Below, one piece after another: positions 23,301-29,107 of a DNA stretch of 29,107 nucleotides (positions are counted from its first letter, which is position 1; every line of letters starts with the position of its first letter). The stretch is from positions 1 through 29,107 of the IMG/VR virus record IMGVR_UViG_3300042881_001505. One strand, 5' to 3'. The notes under the pieces are model-generated. The model saw only the letters and a program-made list of their open reading frames with translations, had not been told where the DNA came from and did no database searches. The translations under genes and the position numbers were made by a program. The DNA comes from a virus.

Positions 23301-24504
23301 TGGTGTTGACGGTGCTCCTGGTGCAGCAACCTTTGTGGTTACTAGAACTAGTGGAACTGGCTCACCAAGTAATGCAGAAGTAGTTGCAGTAATAAATAGA
23401 AACCCAGTTGCGGGCGATATAGTAACTGTTACAGCTACTAGTACTGCTACCTCACAAGTATATAGGTATACTGGGTTTAACTGGGCCGCCCAAACTACGT
23501 ATATTACTGGTTCACTAATTGTAGAAAACAGTATTAGTGGTAATAGAATTATTGCTAATAGTTTAAGTGTAGCATCCATTCAATCAGGAACCCAATCTAC
23601 TGCACCTGGAACAGGTTACTTTGGCTTTGGACTGGGTACGCAAACCAGAGGATATTCTACTGTAGGTACTTTTATTGGTAATACTGGAGCATTTGGTTTA
23701 ATTGTAGCAGATGAATTTACTGGTGTTACTGGTGCTGGAGCTATTGCCGGCGTTGCGCTGGGCACATCAAACTGGGGTGGACAATTCCACAACTTTAGTG
23801 GCAGCGCTGGCGGAGTCTATAGTGGCGATTTCATGCGCACCACTGCCGCTTTGGCGACCGGCGGTAATGCTGCTATTATTAAAATGAATAGGGTAGGAGC
23901 TGGCCAAGGATTAAGTGCCGCACCAGTAAGTCAGGCAGATTTAGGTAATTCAACTACTGCAGGAGCTTTTACTAAGTGGTCTAATGACTATACTGGAGAT
24001 CCTGGTACTTTAAAAGCTAATGTACATATTGCTACTGATGTTAATGCTATTAAGGTATGGGCTGGTGTAACTGATTTACAGGCTACAGTTATAACCACCC
24101 TTGGAGTTGGTACAGCTGCTTTCGGCGGTACAGGAGAAATTCGTGCAACTGGAAACATTACTGCATACTATTCAGATGATAGATTAAAAACTAAACTAGG
24201 CACAATAACTAATGCACTAGATAAGTTGTGTACGTTAAGCGGTTTTTATTACAAACCAAACGAAACTGCTAAACAACTAGGCTATCAAGATAAAGGTATA
24301 GAAGTAGGAGTAAGTGCCCAAGGTGTACAAAAAGTATTACCAGAAATAGTAGTCGCCGCACCAATCAGTAACGAGTATCTTACAGTTAGATACGAAAGAT
24401 TAGCTCCACTATTTATTGAAGCAATAAAAGAACTACGACTAGAACTAAATCAGTTAAAGGAATTAGTAAATGCCAACACCCAGTGGACAGATAGGCTTAA
24501 GTGA
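20371..24504 (+). CDS. Tail fibre with Ig-like repeats, collagen-like tract and S74 autoprocessing chaperone domain
   Basis: This 1377-residue fibre starts with a fibronectin-III-like region (1-105). A long series of Ser/Thr-rich beta-sandwich domains reaches about residue 900, followed by a Gly-X-Asn collagen-like tract (about 956-985), a segment SLIVENSISGNRIIANSLS, and a repetitive Gly-rich region. The last 115 residues are a peptidase S74 intramolecular chaperone: YYSDDRLK with Ser1268 and Lys1273, then FYYKPNE, GVSAQGVQKVLPEIV and RYERLAPLFIEAIKEL. Such domains trimerise the fibre and cut themselves off before the Ser. AAAAGGA is the ribosome site. The end contains the start of the next gene, 35 bases in overlap. 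Confidence 0.9.
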   Translation: MSVSLFPGIRRLHLLYSTRYDAIRTTDVRDDLVGIKVWLSTTQGFNPQNITPIEYGVGSSVTIDNLQTNTLYYVRYAFISKIDPSVYTISNELSAKTYDELTRVYGELTNDPHYLLRSQNANTPDWSYATGTFRVWNYSTEVTAGGANTPADPKGPVYSVVANSATNGLIASINSTTGVFTATGWTGTARTAKVTFKAIYDGVEVLRDWEIVDGIGQDAPQLKLTSVPNNFVYDDVNATLSKIPQIVYTATLTNLTGTPNFTVVGYKADNTVIGNVAFTQSNNVITITNAQFHISNDIAYALVTATLGSVSDSDTVWRLNNGSDAIVVDISNPVVQLQADSAGAIDPTEYVDTGTGIEVYEGSAKLPVDNSSPYSAGSWTITNINSTGITPDTTPTINPYSIVYDQHNNMTQDTATIEYTISYKTKAGIAGTRVVTQSFSKSKQGVQGVPGSNAPVVNLTADKAAFIKQKNTGTITPATITITANVINVPSATYAWYVDNTLQSGQTNSTFVVSQFSPTASKLIKCVVTGTGGVTTYDELSVYSIAEGDDSYIGGLTNENQTIQAQSDGTIYSGQLPISSQFLVVRGTEILTSGVAYSKVSETGMTSSINATTGAISVTAVSSTTATATYRATVTGTSIVLDKVLTVNVSKDGQNSISYWMIASSSSVRKSTAGAFTPSTVTFSLKSKQGDAAPQDYSGRIIIATSTDGSTYTNQYTSANNETAYTYTIPANTRTIRARMYLAGGTTTLVDEEIVAVVDDGATGSAAKTVDIGNITNFKVNAADIFSPTTATLNAVTQNISSPSYSWSITNATPSTSSASSVTLTPSGSGINFITVNLTVTDQSTGQTFSKSATLSVAYDGAVGQTGAAGIMSAFPTIYRWSTSQPSRSNLAATSYTWSDGSYTAPSGWFTYVPTDTTPGNVLWGITIPLTVTGSTTTSPLNWNDTSYQLTARAYNGTNGANGINGTNGTNGTNGTNGVDGAPGAATFVVTRTSGTGSPSNAEVVAVINRNPVAGDIVTVTATSTATSQVYRYTGFNWAAQTTYITGSLIVENSISGNRIIANSLSVASIQSGTQSTAPGTGYFGFGLGTQTRGYSTVGTFIGNTGAFGLIVADEFTGVTGAGAIAGVALGTSNWGGQFHNFSGSAGGVYSGDFMRTTAALATGGNAAIIKMNRVGAGQGLSAAPVSQADLGNSTTAGAFTKWSNDYTGDPGTLKANVHIATDVNAIKVWAGVTDLQATVITTLGVGTAAFGGTGEIRATGNITAYYSDDRLKTKLGTITNALDKLCTLSGFYYKPNETAKQLGYQDKGIEVGVSAQGVQKVLPEIVVAAPISNEYLTVRYERLAPLFIEAIKELRLELNQLKELVNANTQWTDRLK
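23236..23316 (+). repeat. Nine-base tandem repeat encoding Asn-Gly-Thr (collagen-like) units
   Basis: About nine units of the type AATGGNACN run in tandem. Three are identical (AATGGAACC, 23263-23289), with variants before and after, and the coding frame is kept. They encode N-G-T, N-G-A, N-G-I and D-G-A units, i.e. Gly at every third residue. Exact units are prone to slippage that changes length in steps of three residues. Confidence 0.9.
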
Positions 24505-26668
24505 TGTTAACGTAGAGCTATCAAAGTCGGCAACGGCTTTGATAGCCATGAACGATACCGATGTTCGTAACCTGGCACAAAAGCCGGGCAGTGGCACTAT
24601 TATTAGCATGAATGATTTGCGTGGTAAGTCAGCCACATTTACTGCTGTCGTAACTAGTAATGTTTCTGTATTGGCTGGCGGTCAAACAGCTACTATAACT
24701 TTTGTAACAAGCGACATAACTTACGACTTTGGTAATGGATCTGTGTCTGTTAGTGCAGGTAGCTTAAGTGCGCTGTCTACCAGCAACTACAAAACCTTTA
24801 CTGGTACATACACACCGCCTACAAATAGTAATGGTACTGTAAACATCTTTGTACCAGCTAATACTTTTACAAATGCAAATACTGGTGCGAATAATACTGT
24901 TTCCAATACTGTGCAAATTAGTTATGATACCTTACAGCCTACAATGAGCATTACAGCAGGCAGTACAAATTTAGGTATTGGCCAAACTACTGTAATTACG
25001 TTTACTAGTAGTGAGTCTACCAGTAACTTTACGCTTGCCGACGTTACAGTTAGTAGCGGTTCATTAACAAGTTTTAGTGGTAGTGGTACAACTTATACCG
25101 CGACCTATACTCCACCAGCTAATAGTAGCGCTTCAGCAACCATATCTGTAGCATCCGGAACTTTTAGTGATAGTTTTGGAAACATAAACCCAGCCAGCAA
25201 TACGCTTACTATCAACTACAATACACTACCGGCGCCCACATACAGTTTAACTAGAAATGTGGCAAACGTTAACGAAACTACTAGTCCTACCGTTACGTAC
25301 ACAGTTACAACTACTAATTTTGGTACTGGTACTCTATACTGGTCACACGTTACAGGTGCCGGATTTGCTGATAGTAACGACATGACTGATTTTCTTGACA
25401 TAGGCTCTGTTAGTGTAAACAATAATAGTGGAAGCTTTACACGAACGCTACGCAGTGACGCGTTTACTGAAGGTACCGAGACTTTACGAGTACAATTACG
25501 TACAGGCAGTACTAGTGGCACAGTAGTAGCTACTGCACTGGATGTTAGCATTGGTGATACTAGCACCACGCCGGCCACATCTATTAGTCCTACAAGTATA
25601 GCTAATGGCACAGTGGGTACCTATTATTTTGAAGCTTTCGAAATCTTAGTAAATGGTTCCCCAACACCTGCAACATTTAGTTATACTGGCACACTTCCGC
25701 CTGGAATGAGTTTTGGCGGTAACGAGCTAGCATTTGGCCCATTCTTTTATGACGCAGCATTAAGTGGCGTACCAAATACTAGTGGAACATATAGTTTTAC
25801 TGTATACGCCACAACTAATACCAGTTTTAGTGCTAACAGAACATATACTGTAACAATATTTTCCCCACCAACTGTTACTATTAGCACTAACAATGCTAAT
25901 TTAGGCATAGGCCAAACTGCACAGTTAACATTTCAGATGAACACTAATGCGTTTGGATTTACGCAAAGCGACATCAGTGTTAGTGCAGGTAGTATCTCTA
26001 ACTTTAGTGGTGGAGATGGTAGTACCAGTTTTACAGCTACCTACACTCCGCCAGCTAACAGCAGTGGCACAGCTACCATTAGCGTACCGGCAGGAGCTTT
26101 CCTAAACAACTTAGGTGGCAGCAGTGTAGCTTCCAATAACCTACAAATTAGTTATACTACTGTAGTACCTACTGTGTATAATCCACTGGCTATACATGCT
26201 GATCAGATTAGCGGTGCTGATTATAATGCAACTGATATGTTTGTAGGAGTAATATTCTACAAAGACGGTAGATATGCTACGTATGCTAATGGGCTTTTAA
26301 ATACCTATGACTGGATAACTCCTAGAAGTAGTACTAGTGGTGTAGGAAAGTACGTTAGGTTTATATTTAATCCATCACAGTCATCTATTAGTCCTACAGG
26401 TGGCTATGGTTCGTCGCCTAGTAACTTAGCTACTAATGGCGGCACTAGTGGTTGGATGGAAATTTTAGGAGACGGTCCTCCCGGTACAACTACTAATGCA
26501 CCATTTGTATATGTGGTTGAAACTGGTAATAACTACTATCTTACACAAAGTTATATAAATGTAACTATACAAATATCTACCTCGCCTACTGGTTCACCAA
26601 TAGTATCGCAAAGTACTGTAGTATTTTTAGCAGAATCTTGGATTTATTTTGACCAGGGCGGAGACTAA
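24470..26668 (+). CDS. Virion-attached protein with tandem Ig-like domains, probable adhesion or decoration fibre
   Basis: This 732-residue protein starts with a short motif, SGQIGLSDVNVELSKSA then ISMNDLRGKS, which recurs at the N-terminus of phage structural proteins and probably anchors it to the virion. Three related Ig-like repeats follow at about 55-155, 158-248 and 466-565, each with a TYTPP(A/T)NS core and a closing strand near ISY. Between them lie a Calx-beta-like domain (about 250-365, EGTETLRVQL) and a putative Ig domain (about 370-465, GTLPPGMSF). The last 160 residues are a different, aromatic-rich domain that may bind the receptor. ATG 24470 has AAAGGA eight bases upstream, inside the end of the preceding gene. 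Confidence 0.8.
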   Translation: MPTPSGQIGLSDVNVELSKSATALIAMNDTDVRNLAQKPGSGTIISMNDLRGKSATFTAVVTSNVSVLAGGQTATITFVTSDITYDFGNGSVSVSAGSLSALSTSNYKTFTGTYTPPTNSNGTVNIFVPANTFTNANTGANNTVSNTVQISYDTLQPTMSITAGSTNLGIGQTTVITFTSSESTSNFTLADVTVSSGSLTSFSGSGTTYTATYTPPANSSASATISVASGTFSDSFGNINPASNTLTINYNTLPAPTYSLTRNVANVNETTSPTVTYTVTTTNFGTGTLYWSHVTGAGFADSNDMTDFLDIGSVSVNNNSGSFTRTLRSDAFTEGTETLRVQLRTGSTSGTVVATALDVSIGDTSTTPATSISPTSIANGTVGTYYFEAFEILVNGSPTPATFSYTGTLPPGMSFGGNELAFGPFFYDAALSGVPNTSGTYSFTVYATTNTSFSANRTYTVTIFSPPTVTISTNNANLGIGQTAQLTFQMNTNAFGFTQSDISVSAGSISNFSGGDGSTSFTATYTPPANSSGTATISVPAGAFLNNLGGSSVASNNLQISYTTVVPTVYNPLAIHADQISGADYNATDMFVGVIFYKDGRYATYANGLLNTYDWITPRSSTSGVGKYVRFIFNPSQSSISPTGGYGSSPSNLATNGGTSGWMEILGDGPPGTTTNAPFVYVVETGNNYYLTQSYINVTIQISTSPTGSPIVSQSTVVFLAESWIYFDQGGD

Positions 26669-26688
26669 TTAATAATAAAGGAAATTAA

Positions 26689-27048
26689 ATGGCAGAGTAT
26701 CAAGAACAAAAAGGCCAAGGTCAGCTGTGGCAGCGTTGCTATAGCATAATGGTGGATAATCCCCTTGGTGGTCAAGCAACTATTACTTTTAATGAAGAAA
26801 AAGTAATGGTAATGGGTACGGAAGTTATTAAAACTCCATTTACTATGTGCAGAAAGCGGTTTAATCCACAGGCTATTTTTCCACTACGTAATCCACAAAC
26901 AGGTGAGTTAACTGGTGAAACTACGACACACTTAGAGCTGTACAATATACTGTATTCGCTCTATATGCATACAGCACAGCAACGAGATGGCACAGTACCT
27001 TCTGACGAGACCCAGGCAATGGAGCCTGGTATGAATATGTTTTACTAA
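26689..27048 (+). CDS. Hypothetical phage protein of 119 residues
   Basis: I do not recognise this protein. It is mixed alpha/beta, without a signal peptide or membrane segment. It begins MAEYQEQKGQGQLWQRCYSI, has a beta segment around ATITFNEEKVMVMG, FRN-type aromatic and Pro residues near RKRFNPQAIFPLRN, and a late helix LELYNILYSLYMHTAQQRDG. Two Cys are not in a metal-binding pattern. AAAGGAAAT precedes the start, 20 bases after the Ig-like gene stop. The gene is the last before a strong terminator, so it belongs to the tail-fibre transcript; a structural or fibre-assembly role is likely but unproven. Confidence 0.75.
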   Translation: MAEYQEQKGQGQLWQRCYSIMVDNPLGGQATITFNEEKVMVMGTEVIKTPFTMCRKRFNPQAIFPLRNPQTGELTGETTTHLELYNILYSLYMHTAQQRDGTVPSDETQAMEPGMNMFY

Positions 27049-27062
27049 ACAAAGTGCTCCAT

Positions 27063-27100
27063 AAATACCCTGCTCAAATCATTGGGCAGGGTATTTTTTT
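27063..27100 (+). terminator. Strong intrinsic terminator closing the tail-fibre transcript
   Basis: AAATACCCTGCTCAA (27063-27077) pairs with TTGGGCAGGGTATTT (27082-27096), 15 pairs with one G-U and a four-base loop (ATCA), ending in a run of T to 27100. A promoter follows four bases later. Confidence 0.93.
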
Positions 27101-27103
27101 GCA

Positions 27104-27132
27104 TTGACAACACTCTGCCCTTGTGGTATAAT
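27104..27132 (+). promoter_or_regulatory. Consensus sigma70-type promoter P3
   Basis: TTGACA at 27104-27109 and TATAAT at 27127-27132 with a 17-base spacer. The expected start is near 27139. CTGCCC in the spacer (27115-27120) is complementary to GGGCAG in the terminator just upstream (27084-27089), extendable to nine pairs with one G-U. Confidence 0.9.
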
Positions 27133-27138
27133 ATATCA

Positions 27139-27273
27139 AATTGCTGTAGTAGTCAGCAAAAATTCTTAACAATACTGGAAGCCAGTAGAAATGTATAAAG
27201 CCTAATATAGTTCGCAGAAATATCTATATTACTGCTAACAAGGAAAATATGAATTATAGGAGCAGGTGGTAAT
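27139..27273 (+). ncRNA. Structured 5' leader of the P3 transcript (about 135 nt)
   Basis: Three simple hairpins are predicted by eye. TTGCTG/CAGCAA (27141-27159) has a seven-base loop. TACTGG/CCAGTA (27173-27187) has a three-base loop. AATATAG/CTATATT (27204-27230) has a 13-base loop. No known riboswitch class is recognised. The leader is long for a phage structural gene, and its end contains a seven-codon reading frame. Confidence 0.4.
27249..27272 (+). CDS. Possible seven-codon leader peptide (MNYRSRW)
   Basis: ATG at 27249 has AAGGA (27240-27244) just upstream, at a slightly short spacing. The frame ends with TAA at 27270-27272, one base before the ATG of the next gene at 27274. Such a layout could couple translation of the two. 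It may be chance, since seven codons carry little signal. Confidence 0.25.
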   Translation: MNYRSRW

Positions 27274-27615
27274 ATGGCAATAGAAACTATTTCTATGATT
27301 GCATTAGCAGTAATTGCGCTAGCTTTTGGTATTAAAAAACTCGTAAAAGATTGGCGTTTATCAGACACTAGTGATAGCGTCATGGAGTTAATGCATAAAG
27401 AACTAGAACGCATGAGCGCTCAGAATACTGTGCTGAGCACAGAACTTAACAAATTGCAGCAAGAAATTATTCAATTAAATGCTCAACTTCGTCAGCTATG
27501 TATAGAAAATGACAAGCTGCAAACCGAAGTTATAGCACTAACTAATGAGTTAAATGCATTTAAGCGAGTAGCTGCTGTAAGAAAGATAAAGGTGTCTAGC
27601 AATGCAACCAGCTAA
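27274..27615 (+). CDS. Small single-pass membrane protein with a long coiled coil
   Basis: This 113-residue protein has one predicted membrane helix (about 4-22, TISMIALAVIALAFGI) followed by basic residues KKLVKDWR and then a long heptad region (about 38-98, with LxxEL and LxxQL repeats) ending in a basic tail. The positive charge after the helix favours a cytoplasmic C-terminus, which argues against an inner-membrane spanin, where the coil would be periplasmic. Function is unknown; it might act in lysis timing, superinfection exclusion or fibre assembly. It is the first gene after P3. Its start has a weak AGGTGG, about seven bases upstream. It overlaps the next gene by 14 bases. Confidence 0.7.
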   Translation: MAIETISMIALAVIALAFGIKKLVKDWRLSDTSDSVMELMHKELERMSAQNTVLSTELNKLQQEIIQLNAQLRQLCIENDKLQTEVIALTNELNAFKRVAAVRKIKVSSNATS

Positions 27616-28192
27616 AATTAATTATAAGATTTATCAAGGCAGCACCTTTCAGGAAACTTATCGTTGGGAATCACAAACAAAAGTTTATGTACCAATTCAA
27701 AGTATTACAAAAGCTGCGCCTTGCGTGATCACCACTAGTCAAGATCACAATCTGCCAAATAATTGGCGGTTTAAAGTGGTAGGTGCTGGCGGTATGAAAG
27801 AAATCAACAATATTGGTGATACTTACCACATAGCAACCAATACAACGAATAATACGATTACTGTAAATCAAGTAAATAGTTTACAGTACACACAGTTTAC
27901 CAGTGGTGGCGTTATAGAATTTAACGAACCAGTACCGATTACCACGTATAGTGCTAGAATGCAAATACGCGAAACAGTAGACAGCCCTACAATTATTTAT
28001 GAAGCAACTTCTCAAGCAGGGCAAATAGTACTGGACAATACATTTAAAACAATTACAATTACATTACTAGCCAATGTGACTAGCGGTTTTAATTTTACTA
28101 CCGCGGTGTATAGCTTAGAGTTATACAATGGCAATAACGTAGTACCGTTCCTAGTAGGCAACTTAACACTAGTACCGGAGGTTACAAGATGA
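27602..28192 (+). CDS. Tail-fibre-associated structural protein of 196 residues
   Basis: A beta-rich protein of 196 residues. It starts INYKIYQGSTFQETYRWES, continues with an APCVITTSQDHNLPNNWRFK segment, GGMKEINN, and a second domain from about 118 with YSARMQIRETVDSPTIIYEA, then ITITLLANVTSGFNF, and ends YSLELYNGNNVVPFLVGNLTLVPEVTR. The pattern fits small proteins that stand before fibre genes in many environmental tailed phages, with an Ig-like fold suggested. AAAGGTG lies within the preceding gene end, six bases before the start. Its stop overlaps the next start by four bases (ATGA). Exact role is not known. Confidence 0.65.
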   Translation: MQPAKINYKIYQGSTFQETYRWESQTKVYVPIQSITKAAPCVITTSQDHNLPNNWRFKVVGAGGMKEINNIGDTYHIATNTTNNTITVNQVNSLQYTQFTSGGVIEFNEPVPITTYSARMQIRETVDSPTIIYEATSQAGQIVLDNTFKTITITLLANVTSGFNFTTAVYSLELYNGNNVVPFLVGNLTLVPEVTR

Positions 28193-28455
28193 CCGATGTA
28201 GTTGTAACAGAATCAAATAATAGTACAGTTGTACAAAGGCAGCAAGTACAAAACGTAGTTGTTGACGATAAAAAGGCAACTATTGTTGTAACTGGTATGA
28301 TGCCTCCGCCAAGTGTTAGTAGTATAACAAACAGTGTGGACATTGACTTATCACAACTACAAGATGGCGGGTTGCTGGTGTATAACGCCACAACACAAAA
28401 ATGGACAGCAACTAACAAGCTAGAAAAACAAATTTTCGAAGCTGGTCAGTTTTAA
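28189..28455 (+). CDS. Small fibre-associated protein of 88 residues
   Basis: An 88-residue protein with a polar N-terminus rich in Val, Asn and Gln (STVVQRQQVQNVVV) and a C-terminal pattern DIDLSQLQDGGLLVYNATTQ followed by KWTATNKLEKQIFEAGQF. A segment of this kind, LLVYNxxTQKWxAT, is common in phage fibre or tail proteins, often as a coiling or trimerising start. It sits between the 196-residue protein and the fibre and overlaps the former by four bases, so the three are probably co-translated parts of one tail appendage. No enzymatic motif is seen. Confidence 0.65.
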   Translation: MTDVVVTESNNSTVVQRQQVQNVVVDDKKATIVVTGMMPPPSVSSITNSVDIDLSQLQDGGLLVYNATTQKWTATNKLEKQIFEAGQF

Positions 28456-28464
28456 GGAGACACT

Positions 28465-29107
28465 ATGGCTTCTCTATTAAGAATTAAACGCAGTGAGTTA
28501 AGCGGCAACCCAGCAGTACTAGCTGCAGGTGAGTTAGCCTACAGTGCTCTTGCAGATAATGGTAGTAATGGTGGTGACAGACTTTACATTGGTATGGGTC
28601 TTGAAACCAACGGTAACGCAGTAAATCACGTGATCATTGGTGGTAAGCGTTACACCGATATGGTTGACGCAGCCACACACTTAAACACAGCGGGCACACT
28701 AGTCAAGCGCGACAGTAATGGTGATTTTACGGCACGTAATGTTACTGCTGCACTGATTGGTAATGCCGACACTGCAACTAAGTGGCTAAATGCTCGTACA
28801 CTACAGTTAACAGGTGATGCAACTGCTAGCTTAACTGGTGTAGACGGCAGTGCAAACGTAAGTGCTGCACTTACACTGGCAAATACTGGTGTAACAGCCG
28901 GCAGCTACGGTAGTGCAACAGACATTCCTACTTTTACTGTAGATGCAAAAGGTAGATTAACAGCAGCAGGAACAGTCAGCGTAGCTACTACACTAAACAT
29001 CAGTGGTAATACCGGAACAGACGGTGTTAGCCTGTTAAGTGACACACTAAGTGTTGTTGGCGGAACTGGCGTAACCACTGCAGTTACAAATAACACAATC
29101 ACAATTA
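28465..29107 (+). CDS. Tail fibre protein, 3'-truncated by the window edge
   Basis: The frame opens at ATG 28465, with AAGGAG five bases upstream (28454-28459), and stays open to the end of the window (214 codons). It begins [20 protein letters not shown] then [20 protein letters not shown], a head typical of phage fibre proteins. Repetitive beta segments follow: [36 protein letters not shown], and [13 protein letters not shown]. These repeats suggest a trimeric beta-structured shaft. The C-terminal receptor-binding part is outside the window, so host range cannot be inferred. It forms a translational group with the two small genes before it. Confidence 0.85.
   Translation, partial: MASLLRIKRSELSGNPAVLAAGELAYSALADNGSNGGDRLYIGMGLETNGNAVNHVIIGGKRYTDMVDAATHLNTAGTLVKRDSNGDFTARNVTAALIGNADTATKWLNARTLQLTGDATASLTGVDGSANVSAALTLANTGVTAGSYGSATDIPTFTVDAKGRLTAAGTVSVATTLNISGNTGTDGVSLLSDTLSVVGGTGVTTAVTNNTITI

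Noticed and set aside
23236-23316. CRISPR-like repeat array
   Set aside because: Units are nine bases, contiguous, without spacers and in coding frame.
23214-23579. Minus-strand frame with Val-Pro-Leu repeats
   Set aside because: It is the reverse complement of the collagen-like nine-base repeat, not a separate gene.
25395-25425. Promoter with TTGACA near 25395
   Set aside because: The -10 hexamer at proper distance matches only about four of six positions and no gene starts downstream for over a kilobase.
27274-27615. Inner-membrane spanin (Rz) assignment
   Set aside because: Positive residues follow the membrane helix, suggesting the coil is cytoplasmic, and no outer spanin partner or endolysin/holin is near.
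1-29107. tRNA genes, integrase, attachment sites or insertion sequences
   Set aside because: I saw no cloverleaf sequence, recombinase motif or transposase, and no long terminal inverted repeats in this window.

Overview
The window is a contiguous piece of a tailed double-stranded DNA phage (or prophage) genome. It covers the DNA-packaging, head, neck, tail and tail-tip/fibre genes of a long-tailed siphophage with lambda/HK97-type architecture. All genes are on the plus strand, closely packed, and many overlap by 1-4 bases (TAATG and ATGA junctions). No integrase, repressor, replication or clear lysis gene is in view, so lifestyle cannot be decided. Base composition looks moderately AT-rich by eye. 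The three promoters match the sigma70 consensus exactly and the tail genes resemble phages of Gram-negative bacteria, so a proteobacterial host is the simplest inference. In the strongly codon-biased capsid gene the favoured Leu codon is CTA, and CTAG is common, which argues against an Escherichia-like host.

Layout. Positions 1-1668: end of the small terminase and the complete large terminase. 1689-2176: a free-standing HNH endonuclease with its own consensus promoter, placed between terminase and portal. 2186-5299: portal, then one ORF fusing prohead protease, scaffold and HK97-fold capsid, with a likely internal start at codon 199. 5300-5381: two mutually exclusive hairpins. 5382-7977: head-tail connector, an unusually long neck protein and a tail terminator. 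8043-10066: major tail protein, a terminator, and the tail assembly chaperone pair G/GT joined by a -1 frameshift at a GGGAAAC heptamer. A second terminator followed by a perfect promoter opens the tape-measure transcript. 10179-20360: tape measure, gpM-like and gpL/DUF1833-like proteins, and a 1496-residue protein combining lambda K, I and J functions.

20371-26668: two large fibre or adhesion proteins, one ending in an S74 autoprocessing chaperone domain, the other built of Ig-like repeats. 26689-27048: a small unknown protein. 27063-27273: a strong terminator, a third perfect promoter and a structured leader. 27274-29107: a membrane/coiled-coil protein, two small fibre-associated proteins and the start of another fibre, cut by the window end.

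How it works together: terminase packages DNA through the portal into a shell built from the protease-scaffold-capsid polyprotein. Connector, neck and terminator proteins join this to a tail whose length is set by the 1597-residue tape measure, giving roughly 240 nm if the usual 0.15 nm per residue applies. The tip enzyme and fibres recognise and breach the host. Expression appears to be tuned by terminators after the most abundant products, by a programmed frameshift, and by RNA hairpins that can hide ribosome binding sites. No stretch of 300 bases lacks a gene; the longest gap is 27049-27273.
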